A stretch of 64,000 nucleotides of DNA, taken from positions 1,533,427 to 1,597,426 of the forward strand of contig PCDI01000005.1 of the NCBI GenBank assembly GCA_002778195.1, written 5' to 3'. Source of the stretch: Raffaelea ambrosiae. Taxonomy: Eukaryota; Ascomycota; Sordariomycetes; Ophiostomatales; Ophiostomataceae. The notes beneath the pieces are model-generated. The model had not been told where the DNA came from. It made no database searches and saw nothing but the letters and a program-made list of their open reading frames with translations. A program made the translations under genes and the position numbers. Shown here in pieces: positions 33,164 to 45,645 of this stretch (positions within the stretch are counted from its first letter, which is position 1; each line of letters opens with the position of its first letter).

Positions 33164-35141
33164 GATGTAGAAAAACGATGGCATACGTATAAAACAGATA
33201 TACCAAACACACCACAGTACATATCCACGAGAAGAGCTGTGCACAGTTTCTGGAAAGACGAGTGGGCAGCGACAGGGAGACAATGCCCGGCCAGAGCGAT
33301 GCGGGATCCTGGCACGTCTTGTGTGGAGGGCTCTGGCTGTGGAAGCGAGGCCACAGAGACGGCTACCGAGATGGATGAAGACACCCCGGGGCAAACAACC
33401 CGAGAGGGTCCGTAGCCGTTGGCTGAACGAAGAGGAGAAGAAGGCGGATCGCTACATTGGCGATGTCGTTTTTTTCTTTTCTTTTTTTTTGGCTTTTCGT
33501 TTTTCATTCTTTGCCATGTCTGGTGCGTACGAGTCGATGTCGCCACCATCGGGAAAGGAAAGAAAGACAAGGGGAGAAGCAATGGCTCTCGAATCGAACT
33601 GCCGATCCCTCAACAGGTCAACGCAACCGCCCAACCTTTCATTTGCTTTTTTTTTCATTGGTGGGGGGGATGGCTTACACAGTCAAGCTGCTTTGCCGTT
33701 TCTGCCATGTCTTGTGCTCTTTCTTTTCTGTTGAGATTCCCACCTTTTGTGTTGTTCGTTGGTTGTGTCAGGGTTTGGACTGCGTAGACTTGTCGTAGTA
33801 ACTAGTCAGTTAGTGCGTGTAAGGCGATCGAGCTTCGGAGAGACATGCTGCGTTAACCGCATCCTATTTCCCGTCCAAGAGCTTCTTGGAGCTGGGGGGG
33901 TGTACGCAACAACACTCGTGCGGTGCTGTCTCCTGGGGCAGCTGCTGTCTGTCCGAGTTGATTTTATCTGTTTTATTTGTTCTTCTGGTTTTTTCTGGTT
34001 TTTTTTATTTTTTTTTTATTTATTTATTTATTTATTTTTTTATTTTTTTTCGTTCTCTACGCTTCTGTGTCTTTGCCACGTACCTAGCAGTCGCAGCGAA
34101 TACTCTTGCTGCTGCTGCCTGTCAGATGTGTAGCTCCAGTGTAACACTATGCACATGTACGGGTCCCTACTGCGGCGGACAGGGCTCTTCCCTGTTCTTC
34201 CACACACCCTTTACCAAGTCCACACCCACCTGTCCCCCTTCCACTAACTACATAGTAGAATACAACCTCCCCAACACCTTTGCTGCGGCCTGTGTCCCCT
34301 CTAGATTTCCCTGGGCTTCCCTGGGCTTCTGGGGCTCTCTGGTGGACGGTGCCACCTCCTTTTTGTCTTGCCATACAAAGACTTTGTGTGCTACACCGGA
34401 TGTTGCCGTCGAAAGTTGGCTCCGACACCGGATTGCGCTCTCTGATACCGACCATCGCGTTTGTAGGTGGGATCTGTGCGACCCTGTATCACACACAGAC
34501 TGACTTGCACGGCAAAGTTGGAGTATAAAAAGTGTTCAGGTGCCTCACGAGTATCAAGTATACACACACACACACACGCAGGTAGAAAGAGCATCTGCTA
34601 CGAGCAACAACAGGCACCGTCGTAACGACCTGTCAAATGGTACCGTGCTGCAGACGATGGAGTATGGAAAGGCCAAAACGGTCAAAAGGATCGGAAAGAC
34701 CAGAAAGATCCAAAAGAAGTGAGATGACGTCAAGCAAGTTGGGAAAAGGGTCTTTGGTAGTGGATAAACTCTTCTTTTCCCCTTGCATCTCGCTCTTTCT
34801 CGCTCTCACTCTTCATTTACCCCTTTAGACAGGCAACTTTGTAGACAATCCGTGAAGGCCCCAGGATAGTTCCCAGCCGATCTTAAGATGATTCTTTTTT
34901 TCTCAATTTCTCCGGTCTCTCCACGTTTTTTTTTTGTCTATTTTCTCCTTGAGCATGGCCTTGCTAGGACGTGTTCCTGGAACGTCGTTTCTTTTTCTGC
35001 TTTCGATTTGCTTGGCTGTTTGATTTTGGTCTCCTCGACACGGTTCTTATACTCGTGCAGGCTTCCATCAGAGTCAGCAAGTTTCGACCCTACGACTCGG
35101 GTATCCTGGGCCATCGTCCGAGAAAAGAAGAGTGAAAAAAA

Positions 35142-35172
35142 NNNNNNNNNNNNNNNNNNNNNNNNNNNNNNN
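35142..35172. other. Assembly gap (31 N)
   Basis: A short N run preceded by A8 and followed by T19, probably a collapsed homopolymer. Confidence 0.97.
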
Positions 35173-36108
35173 TTTTTTTTTTTTTTTTTTTGCTTCACGA
35201 CGCGCTCAGCCTTTCCACTGTTCCTCCCACCGGGTGTGTCCCACGTGTGAATCTTTTATTCTTCTTTCTGGGGCAGGTGGGCCGGATGCCAAAAGCTTTG
35301 TCTGCCGCCATTCTGCGGTCCTGTCCCTAGCAAGCCACCCCGGCCCCGGGAAAGCAGCTGACCTCTCCGTACATACGAGACGTGTACAAGTAGCGTCCCG
35401 TTCGTTGTCTTTGGCAGGTCTCTTGTTTGGTCTTTGCCTTGCTTCTTCGTGGAGATGGTGTGGACTTCGGGCCGCAACTTGCATGCTGTAAAAAGACCCC
35501 GAGTACTATGTTTATTAATCACCCCGGCGGGCATGATTCAAAAGTGTATTATCTTTCTCCAGCCATCGCGAGCCCAGGAATCCCCTCCTCCCCTCTTTAT
35601 TTTTTTTAACTGATATCAAGTGTTCCCGAAAGCATCACGTATCTTATGAGTGGCCCGGCTAGGTAGGCGTGTATTGGTCAGTGCTATGGTAAGCGAACTA
35701 CATACTTCATGGCTTTATTTTGATTTGTTTCTTGCTTCCTGGTCGTCCTTTTTTGCTCGCGTCTTCTCTTCCTATCCCGAAGCTGCACCTTCGTCTAATG
35801 TCGATGGCGTTTTTCTGTGACTGCTACTGGTGCTGGCCTGTCCATTTCGTTTTTCTACTTTTTGCCGTCTCGTGCTGGGACCTCTGGCAAATGACCTCTT
35901 GTGATTCGCACTCTGTCATCCACACACACACGTACACACACACATGCATGCACATCCACGCACGCCCCGATTTGCACCCTGGCTTTTTGCAAATAGCCTG
36001 TTCACCGAAACTTGGGATGACACATCATTTACCGCCAGAGTGTTTCGTCAGTCCCACCGATCCCGTCAGCAGGACGCTTCTCTCCGCTGTCTCGTGGCAT
36101 CAAATACG

Positions 36109-36156
36109 TGTTTATTTTATTTTATTTTATTTTATCTGCATTTGCATTTGCATTCT
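36109..36156. repeat. TTTTA pentanucleotide repeat
   Basis: About five TTTTA units followed by three TGCATT units, intergenic. Confidence 0.85.
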
Positions 36157-36862
36157 TATTTTATCTTGAGCATACCAGAGGACGGTATCTTCTCTCCTTT
36201 AAGGCATTACCGCACGTATATCCCCGTACGAATGTATGGCTTATTCTTAAAAGAGTCGAACCTCCGAGCACCCTGGAAGGCTTTGATCTTGGCTGCCCCC
36301 CCTTCTTTTTTTTTTCTTCTACAACTCTGTGGTTCTCTTCCTGGTTCGGACCCTGTTTTGGAAGACTACGAGTACTTTTGGTTGAAACGCACCGAAAAAC
36401 GTTTTATAGACCAGGAGAACAGAGAGAAGGAGGGAAAGCAAAGGCCTGGAAACAACCGGATTTGAATAAATCAATACACGGACCGGCCACCGCTCCCCTC
36501 TTTTTTGTTTTTTTTGTTTATCATGGCTAACAGATACCATCCTGTATCTTACTCTCTTTTCTTTCGTGGTCGACAGGATGGGTTGCATCTCCAGACCTCC
36601 TTCGCTTAGACAAAGAAAAAGGAAAAAAAAGGAAAAAGAAAGAGATCGGCTATCTGTCTGCAATTTGGTTGCAGCTGCAGGATTTTGTAACTCCTTTTAG
36701 CTGGTAGCTCTCTTTTCGAATTTCCAATTCTTTTTTTGCCCTGTGTGTTGCTTTAGACCCCCGAACTGAATTGTCACTTGGGCGTGATGTCTAACAGAAT
36801 AGGGCAGCGAGATCTGTTGGATGCACGCTGGTTGAAAATCGCGGGATTCCGCGAGCGCGCGT

Positions 36863-36863
<1 letters not shown>

Positions 36864-36903
<40 letters not shown>
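36864..36903. repeat. (CA)20 microsatellite
   Basis: An uninterrupted dinucleotide run ending six nt before a TACTATGTA motif at 36909. Confidence 0.95.
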
Positions 36904-36904
<1 letters not shown>

Positions 36905-37560
36905 GGCATACTATGTACAAAAACGCATGATACTCGCATGCATGTGCACAGTCCGCTTCTCGATCTCTGCTTCCTTCGCTTGTACGAGATCGCAAATCGG
37001 ACGCCAGACAATCCGTCCCGCCTTTCCCCGTCGGGCCCCCTTCCCGATAAGACCAAAACCCGGTTCGGGGGATTCGAGGATGTGGCACTATGTAGATCAA
37101 CAAGAGAAACAAGAAAGGGAAGAGGGCTGTGTCGAATTGTCCTTTTGACACAACGTAAAAGCTGTGGGTGGTGCAGCCTCTATTGCCGGGGTATCTCGAA
37201 CACGATGCAATCTGGAAAAGAGGGCAATCCACGGCCAACAAGCACGCCCCAAAAAGTAACAGGGTTCGGATCGCCTATGGCAAACTTGACATATAGCTGA
37301 CAACGGGGAAGGTGGATTGGGTGAAAAGGTCAGGCAGGGCATGAATGGATCCGTAGCGGTGGAGGATCTTGGCCACACTTTCCCTTTGCTGGCAGCATGA
37401 CAGCATCCATGGCTGCGGTGGCTGCAGGTTCTCGAGATGGTGTTGCTACATGCAATGTATATGCACTGCAGGTTGGCAGGGTGTATGTGCGTGTGGAAGG
37501 GAGTGCATACATAGTACAATGAGCATAGTAGTTAAGGGCACGATATGCACAGCCAGAGAG

Positions 37561-37630
37561 ATTCCCAGATATTTCCAGATATTTCCAGATATTCCCAGAT
37601 ATTCCCATGAATTCCCGGGAGTTCCCAGGA
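37561..37630. repeat. 10-nt minisatellite (ATTCCCAGAT)
   Basis: Seven tandem 10-nt units starting ATTCCCAGAT, ATTTCCAGAT or a diverged form. It lies 45 nt after the TACATAGTA copy at 37508-37516. Confidence 0.9.
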
Positions 37631-38639
37631 AAAAAAGACACGCAATTTAAAAGAGAGCAACCTTGTTCCTGACAACATGCAACATGCACAGCTGCACATC
37701 TCGACACAGTACAGTATTACACTTGCATGCATACAGGACCGTGTATCTGGAAAGCCATGGTCCATCCCTGCTTGATATCCACGATACACGGCATATCTAA
37801 CAAGAACGACGGCCCAGCCGGGTCCTTCCCCGGGTGGGCTGTTTCCACACATACTTTCTTACACACCCTCTCTTTTGGGCGTATTCTCTCCTTAGCCGTG
37901 TACGATACGTACTATGTATAAGCCGCCCCTCTCCCCAAAGACGATGCGCCCCGAGAATGCAAATCTGCCGGCAGAAAAGAAAAAAAAACGGAAGCGGAAC
38001 AGACAAGAAAAGCACGGACAATCTCCCCCCCCCCGTCCTCCCGGGAACCCACAGCAAGTTCGTGTCGTCTTGTGGCCGTTTCGAGACAAGCCCATCGGCC
38101 TCCCCGAATGCATGTCAGCTTGGCAGATGCAGATTGCTCTTGATTGGGAAGGCCCCCCCAGAAAAGAAGAAACAAAAGTAGAAAAACTCCGGGGGCACGT
38201 CGGCAGTCTCCACGAATGGGGGATCGAAGGGCAGAAGCGAGGGGGAAAAAAGGGGGGGGGAGGCTTTGCTTTCCGGAGACGTTGTGGAGAGAATGAAGAG
38301 TAGCCTTGTACTATGTAGTACGTGGTTGAATACGTTGTTGTCTCTGTTATCCATGTCTACATACAGTACTCGTATGGTCTGTGTCTGTGTTTGCGTCTGG
38401 TATCCACATCCACCTCCGCCTTCTTTTTCTTCACCAGAGCATGCAGGGTCGTGCCGCCCGCCCTCTTTTCCCGGCACACCAGTTCTTCTTATTGGCCTGT
38501 GGGCCGTTGGCAAGGCGTGGACATGGGAAAACATCGGGGCTGCAGACAGGAGAAGCAAAAAAGCGGAGAGGGCATTGCTAGTTATGTACTTATGTATGGG
38601 AAGGAATGAGGGAGTGACGTGGTGCATAGCAGTTGGGAA

Positions 38640-38710
38640 ACCAAAACAAAAGCAAAAAAGCAAAACAGCAAAAAAAGCAAAAAAAGCAAAAAAAGCAAAA
38701 AAAAGCAAAC
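38640..38710. repeat. A-rich AGCAAAAA tandem array
   Basis: About seven AGCAAAA(A) units of 8-9 nt, similar in type to the array at 11.47 kb. Confidence 0.85.
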
Positions 38711-39014
38711 TAAGAATGCAAGAACCAAGGAACCATGGATGTACTATGGTCTCTCTGGAAGGATTTCACTTACACTGGGCTAGTGTGGCAAAACAAAAGG
38801 GCAGGGTCTCTGATCTAGAAAGTACAGAATTCGATATGAAATTCTCGTGTTGTATGATTGGAAACTGGGAATTGCCCATATCGAGCAACCGGTTTTTTGC
38901 TTTTGGGCCTTTTTTTCTCAAAAGTACCGTCAGTTGGAGCCAGAGCACCATGGCAAGGCAGCCACCACTACATAGTAAGTACCCTCCTCCTGTCAGGTCA
39001 AAGGACGGGATGGG

Positions 39015-39080
39015 GTGGATGGATGGATGGATAGGTGGACGGATGGGTGAATGGATGAATGGATGATTGGATAGATAGAT
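39015..39080. repeat. GGAT tetranucleotide repeat
   Basis: GGAT/GGTG/GAAT/AGAT units degrade gradually to the right, ending in TACTCGTA. Confidence 0.88.
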
Positions 39081-39505
39081 ACTCGTAGATCCCATAGGGG
39101 AAGGGTTGGGGCCGGCTGCAAGGACAGGCCGTCTACGAGCATTATTTTGCTGCTGACACATACCATAGGGGACACACTGCACCAGGCCCAAAGCAGCCAC
39201 GATCAGAGCACATAGTTACTTAATACAAGCACATACATGAGGCACATCTCCCCCTTCAAAGGCCACAAGCTGCCATGGTATGCGCCAGGCTACGAACAGA
39301 CAAGCAAAAGCAGGGAAAGTGTAGGAACTCCCCCAGGATCGAAGACGCGTGAAACCGGTATTTCGGTAAATTCCTTCTGATACAAGAAGAAGGGGGGCGA
39401 ATGCGGCCGTGGTGGGGTGTGTGCAAAGAGAGAAAAAAAAAAGACTGGACAAGAAAGAGAGAGCCAAAGACCAGCCTCGGAGATGCAGCTGTCTTTGTGA
39501 TCAAC

Positions 39506-39540
39506 AGCCAATAGCCAATAGCCAATCGCCAATAGCCAAT
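39506..39540. repeat. 7-nt array carrying five CCAAT boxes
   Basis: Five tandem AGCCAAT units (one is CGCCAAT), so five CCAAT pentamers at exact 7-nt spacing. CCAAT is the core bound by the fungal HAP/CBC complex. No gene start is recognisable nearby, so this may be incidental. Confidence 0.85.
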
Positions 39541-42500
39541 GAGAAGCTCCGGACTTACAGCAGAAGTAAAGATGCGGTTACGACTCAGGTCAGACTGGGG
39601 CAACACGGACATACCGAGGGCTCGGATAAGAGGAGAAAGGGGGGGGGGCGCAAGCGTCGATCATATCGCGGGGATAAAGAGCGGTCGGCGAAGTGTATCT
39701 TGTATCTTTCTGGGAGGAGCCTGTGTGCTTGTTTGTGTTTGTGGTGTATGCGAGCATGCTTGGGAGTGTGTGGATATCTCTGCAGGTAGGGGGGGGAGCA
39801 AAGTCGGCGAACATCGATAGTGAGGATCCCAGATACTCGTACATACTCGCATGAGCACGACTGCAGGCGAGATGCAAGAAAGAAACAAACAAGCAAGGGA
39901 AAAGGGACGGGAAGGGGGGGGGGGGTCCATACATGGCGGTGTTTCCGACGCAGCTTGACGAAGATGCGGAGCCGCGATGTCGTTTTTCTTTTCTGACACG
40001 TCTTTCCGGCGGGGCCTGGATGTGAGGCGAGGGAGGCGTTGGACGGGCTGAAGGGTTGCGAAGAGACAGAAGAGAATCAAAGAGAATAGAAGCCTGGGCG
40101 GTCAGGACGAGGCCCGAGGAAGGCCAGGAGGCTGGATGCAGCTGAACGAGCCACAAGGGAAAACAAAGCCCAGGCTAAGAAAATCTCGGAGGCTGAGGAT
40201 CGACAATCTCCAAGACTACCCGCAGTCGCACTATGGGAGCAGATAGTCCCTCTCTGCACAGGACCCTTGCTTGTTGGGCCAAAGAAAACGTGGAGGCGAC
40301 CTGGTACGCTAGATAAGATCCAAGCAAGGTCCATACAGAGCAAAACGGAGCCCAGCATCTTACTCGTACATGGAGCAAACTCATGTTGAAGCAAAAACGT
40401 TGGTGCTTGCATGGATGAACAATTCTACAAAGAATGAAAAAAAAAGACATCTTGAGAAGTAGTGACCATTGCACAAACAGACCAGAACCAGAAAACAAAG
40501 AAAAGGAAGCCAGCGGATACGGGCCATGCAGGATGAACAATTTCGGACTTGGGGGGCTCTGTTCATACTTCAAAAAGCAAAAATAATTGAAAATAAAACA
40601 GAAAATAAAACAATTAAAAAAATAAAAGCAGAACGGCAAATGACTGAGACATGCAGACGACAGAAGAAGAAAAATCCAACGCACAAGCCCCCAAGTAGGC
40701 AAAGACCGGTCAGGGACCCTTGTCGGGCAGAGGAAATTCCGGGCAAAGGAAGAGAGAGAGAGAGAGAGGAAGAGAGAAAACATATCTACACACAATGTAT
40801 TCGCTCGCCGCACATCATGTCTCTCTTCCATCAAACAGGCAAAGCACCAAACGAAGCTAGGAAAAAAAGGAAAGCGGGAAAAGTGGGAAAGCTGGGGAGT
40901 GGATCTCCGTCAAATCAGCCCATACTTGCATACATGCAAAAGGAACACCAAGTCAAGAAATAGAATAAAAAGCGTGTGTATGTATGTACGAGTACGTTGT
41001 GGATATCCAACTACCCAATTTCGGTTTCGTACATGGCGGATGGCCTTGTTGCTGGGCGGCGAGCTGGGCTGAATGCGTACGGGCCAAACTCACACTGTAG
41101 CATTTCAATTACTCACTCGTTAGTCAGTCTGTTCGACGAGCAGAATGGTGCGTGTTAGTGGTCGCCCAGTGGTCTCTTTTGTGCGTGTTCTTGCATATTC
41201 TCCCTCTCTCTTCTTGTGCCCGTTTGTTCGGCTTATCCCGCCGCCCTTCGACCTGTCTTGTCTGTCTGCCTCGGCCTCTCTCGTTGTATCTGAAGCTGCA
41301 CAACAGGGTCGTACTATGTACATACGAGTAGTACTACACCTCGGTAGAAAAGAACCCCCACCCTTGGCTAGGTTACGGGGGGGGGGACCCAAAAAGGTTC
41401 GTTTTTTTTCTCTTCTTTTCAACGGCTGTGGTTCGTCCTGGCCTGCCAACAACCCGCTCCACCCTTGTCTCTTCTCCCTGTCTACCCGTCTCCCTGTTTA
41501 CCTGCCCCCCCCCCCCCCCCTGCCTTCTCTCCTTCTTCTAGCGTTCTAGGCAGCTGTGCCCGCATGTTCCCAGGTTGCACGGCAGATTTCATGCTATGCC
41601 GTATACGTAACATGGAATAATATCTGGTTGACAATGGTCTAAAAGTATGTCTCGGGGGCTTTTTCTTTCGCTGAATGTAGGAGGAGGGGAGAAGGAGGGC
41701 AAGTAATTCAGGCAACGGCTATTATAGACAGGAGCAATTGGGAAAGTAACAAGAGGCTGCCTGGATCCTACGGCTGGCATCTTGTACTACGCAGACCAAC
41801 TAGGTCAACTATGATAGGCCGGGTATGACAGAGCTGCTTGGCTGGACTTTCGTACACAGAGCAGGAGCTTCCACTGTAGCCAAAGAGCTGCCCACTGTCA
41901 ACAGCTTACACGAGCAAACCACTGTGTGTACGCTGTCGTGAGCTCCTTTGGGCTTGTTGCTCTCCGAGTACGAGTACAGCGTATGAGTACAGCGTGCGGT
42001 GCTGTGCCACCAAACGAATGCCCACACACACACACACACCATGCACCCACGTATCTTGCGCTACTATGTGCATACACACTAGTTAGTTACTATGTACTCA
42101 CCCCAGAAACACACACACACAGAGACCTCGGCCATCGGTCCCGGTTCCCGGATGCTTTTCCAGTCTTGTTTCGGCAATGACCCACGGCGATAGCACGCCG
42201 TTTGCTCGTACTGGCGATCCTCAGCATTAGTCTGCAGGGCTCTGGAGCCACAGGACGTGCCACTAGCTGTGCTGCTAGCTGTGCTGCCAGTGATTGGCCC
42301 GCCTGCAATCCATAGCGTCACGGGCGGTGGATGCCTGTTTCTCGGCAGACGACAAACTGGTCGGTCTGGCTTGTCCTGCCCTAAAGTAACGCAAATCACC
42401 AACACACCCTCACCTAGACTCCAAAAGATACCAGATGGTACATAGTATATGCACATATGCACCGACAAAGACGCACGCCGTCTCTCTCCCACAGAGCCCC

Positions 42501-43809
42501 CCTCCCTCTCCCTCACAAACTACATAGTATCTCTCTCGCGCGCGCGCTTCACACACCTTTACTCACCTTCTCCGAATCCTGCTGTCCACGGCCAGCCATC
42601 CCTTCCATTGATGCAAGCCTGCACCTCTGCACGTCTGCATCCCAGCAGACCAGGAGGGTGCCCTGCCCCTGCCCATGAGTACTCCGTAGAGACTGCCGAT
42701 CACCTCTTGGAGGCCAATCTGGGCGTTGGCCGAATTATATGCGTCTGGCCAATCAGACACAACGGGGCTGTTTTCGGGCGGACAAGACCAGGGTATTGCA
42801 CAATGCGTGCAGATGTGTGCAGCGCAGGCCACCTGTAGCGAATCCACCATACGGCTGTAGGTGGCCCACGCTTCAATGGAGCACAATTCTACTGCTGAGG
42901 GGAGGTGTGCATATCCAACGGCTCAGAACGGCTCAGAACGGCTCAGCCCAGGCGTGAACGATGCAAGTCTGGAGGAGAGTTTGCATGTCTCCTTGGTATT
43001 GTCCAATAACTATACTATCAATGATCGCTTTTCTTGTCATTGTCCGCCTCTCCTGCGTTCCTTTCCCTTCCCCATCTCCACAAGGACAGGCTGTAAGGTG
43101 TTTCGTAGCCCAAAACCAAAGCTAGCCAGCGCGCATACTCGCACGCGTACACAAAGCAATCGAGCGGCAAAATAGTAAATGTATGGAGTGGCAAATCAGA
43201 AATCCAATAAATCCATACGGCATCCTTCGTGCGTTGTTCATAGTCCAAATCTGTAGTTGCTGTCCATGCCCAAATCCTCCAATTCGCCTAGCCAGAACTC
43301 CGAAGTTGAAGAAAGCATCATATGCCAGCCTAATGGCTAGCCGTATATATGCTTGCCCCCGTCTTTCATTATTTGGACGTTTGTGCCAGGACTTTGTCCG
43401 AGAGGCGGGTGAGAGGCGGGTCAGAAAAAAAGAAAAGAAAGTCGGAAAATGTGAAATAGGGAACTAGGAGAATAAGAAAATAAGACACAAAAATAAAAAC
43501 AAATCAAGCAAAATATGAAAAAGGGAATCGAAAAATCAGCAACCAAAAAAAACAGGATACAGCAAGACAACAAAACAACAAAGCAACAAAGCGGGAAAAC
43601 AATTGACCAGAAACCGGTAGCTGGAAACCAGAAACTAGAAACATCATAGGATGTGTGAGAGAAAGGCGGGAAATGATCGAAGAAAAATACGAAAGGACAT
43701 AGTAAAGAGCGAACATAGCATAAAAAGAAAGACGCAAAAAAGAGCCATGAAATTTTTTTAAAAAGGCCCAAAACAACACGAAGAAAAAATAAGAAATAGA
43801 TGAGCTTGT

Positions 43810-45426
43810 TTAATACCCGTCGTTGTCGTTGTCACCTTGTACGTGTGTCTCCACGTAGGTCTTCACCTGCTGAGGCTCGTCATCATCGTCATCGTCGTAA
43901 TCGTCATAACCAACACAACCGTTACCCGTGGCTCTTCGCTTGGATCCCTTCTTCCGTGGTTCTAGTGTGCGGATGATCCAAACTGTTTTGTTCTTGCGCG
44001 AAGACGACGAGGAAGCTGTGCAAGACGCAGACGCCGAGGGGCCCGGAGACGGCCCTGTTGAATACTCGTGTCCTGCGCCCGCCGATCTGGAGAGGAGAAG
44101 AGAGCTGTTAGCCAAACTGGCCACTATTTTGGGGGCTCGTTTAAAAAATGGAGAAACTCGAAAAAACGCACGCCCTGGGTAAGCTCTGACGGTGGTGCAG
44201 AGTTGATGATGCACACTGCGCAGACGCCACATCTCCACCAGTACCATCTCCACCACATCCTCTACCGCCACCAGCACCACCGCCGTATGCACCGTATGCA
44301 CCATATGCACCATAGGCACCATAAGCACCATAGGCACCATAGGCAGCCCCAGAGCCCGTATTGCTGGCCATCCCGCAACTGTCCGATGGGACAGGTGAGA
44401 AGATGGCTGTGTTGACGCTGCTAGCGCTTGTCGCGCTGGTGAAACTGCTGTTGCTCATAAGGCTGGCCTGGCTGATCACCGTGCTAGCTGTACTTGCGTT
44501 ACTTGCGACGCTTGCCTGGCTTTTCGTGCTGCTCATACTGCTGCTGCGGCCACTGTTGTGCCTGGCCATACCCGAAGAACTGTGCGTGTGTGTGCTCTTG
44601 CTGCTGCTGTTGCCGGTGGCGGCGTTGGTGGTGCTCGTGTTGCCTCCCTGGCCATGTCTGCTGTTGCTGCTGCTCTTGTCTTTGGATTTGGCGCGCTTCC
44701 CGCCGCGATGATGATGGTGGTGGTGGTGTTGCTGATGACGACTGTCCTGGCTGAGCACTCTGGCCGAATCGATCTCGCGAAATGGCGGAAGATTGACCAT
44801 TTCCTGCTCGTTCCTGTGTACCCCGGATCGTGTTAGTTGAATCTCAAGAGTCCTCCCCTCAACGGAGATCCAACCTACAACGAGTCAGACCAAGGACGGA
44901 CTGGAAGCACCTGCGGAATTGTTTCCATTGGCTGTGACATGTACATGTCCAAACGCTGGCTGGGTTGATGGTGTTGGTGCTGATGATGGTGGTGATGCGA
45001 ACTGCGCCTGCTGCTGTTGCTGCTGCTTCCGTTGCTGCCACTACCGCTGGCATGGCTCCTGCTGCTGCTGCTGCTGTTGCCGCTACTTCCTTCACCGCTC
45101 TGCATTTCAACACCCTCGGCCATGTAGACGTTGCCGTTGACGTTCTGGCCCGCAAGAACAGCCTTTCCGGTCTCCAGGAGGCGCTCACCACCAGCCACAG
45201 CAAGTTCTTGCTGCAGCAGATCCTGGGACTGGCTGACACGGGCTTCGCTGGCAGCTAGTGTGGCCCGGCGACGCTCTATGAAGTTTTCGGTGATACCGAG
45301 ATCGTCCACGGAGGGCAGGTGGCTCGGCGTCTCGGGACGCTTCACTGGGAGAACCTGCATGACCTCACCCGTGCGGAGGCTGTGCTGAACATAAAAGGTG
45401 CCATAAGGAGTCTTGTGAAGACCCAT
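43810..45426 (-). CDS. Low-complexity Ser/His/Ala-Tyr-Gly protein of unknown function
   Basis: Three exons, complement(44879..45426), complement(44172..44813) and complement(43810..44086), give 488 residues. Intron 1 (65 nt) is GTAGGT...ACTAAC...CAG; intron 2 (85 nt) is GTGCGT...GCTAAC...CAG. Both keep frame, and without them the frames stop at once. The N-terminus is the only ordered-looking part (MGLHKTPYGTFYVQHSLRTGEVMQVLPVKRPETPSHLPSVDDLG, then a helix rich in Glu/Arg/Ala to about residue 95). The rest is Ser-, His- and Asn-rich, with a seven-copy Ala-Tyr-Gly repeat encoded at about 44280-44345. The tail is acidic (a YDDYDDDDDDE run). No signal peptide, membrane segment or catalytic motif is visible. 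A pyrimidine-rich leader precedes the start. Not a family I can name; it resembles disordered nuclear or regulatory proteins. Confidence 0.78.
44280..44345 (-). repeat. 9-nt coding repeat, (Ala-Tyr-Gly)7
   Basis: Seven 9-nt units (plus-strand GCACCATAG and variants) encode Ala-Tyr-Gly on the minus strand. They share a 15-mer with the non-coding minisatellite at 12.83-12.98 kb. Confidence 0.9.
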
Positions 45427-45638
45427 GATTGCACAAGTTAAGGAGGATGGTGAAATAGCAATAGCAATGGAAACTCAGAGATCGTCCACTATGGGGACAT
45501 ATGGCGGTTGCGGGTGGTATCAGACGGGTTTGCGGGGAAGGAAGATGAGAAGAAGTTGGAAGACAAGAAAAAACCGGAGGGAAAAAGTCGCTGAAATGAA
45601 TCAACAAGTAGATGTGACTGGCGAAGAAAGGCGAGATG

Positions 45639-45645
45639 TATATAT
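45639..45645 (-). promoter_or_regulatory. Candidate TATA element
   Basis: TATATAT about 213 nt upstream of the ATG at 45426, within pyrimidine-rich (minus-strand) leader DNA. Positional inference only. Confidence 0.35.

Larger units (their letters stand above)
31799..43809. other. 12-kb gene desert
   Basis: No gene can be supported. It contains (AT)n at 33148-33163, T-rich tracts near 34.0 kb, a 31-N gap at 35.14 kb, (TTTTA)n near 36.11-36.14 kb, a (CA)20 run at 36864-36903, a 10-nt minisatellite at 37561-37630, an A-rich array at 38640-38710, a GGAT-type repeat at 39015-39080, a 7-nt CCAAT array at 39506-39540, and ten exact TACTATGTA motifs between 34.2 and 42.6 kb. Open frames are short, low complexity or unrecognisable. 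Confidence 0.6.
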
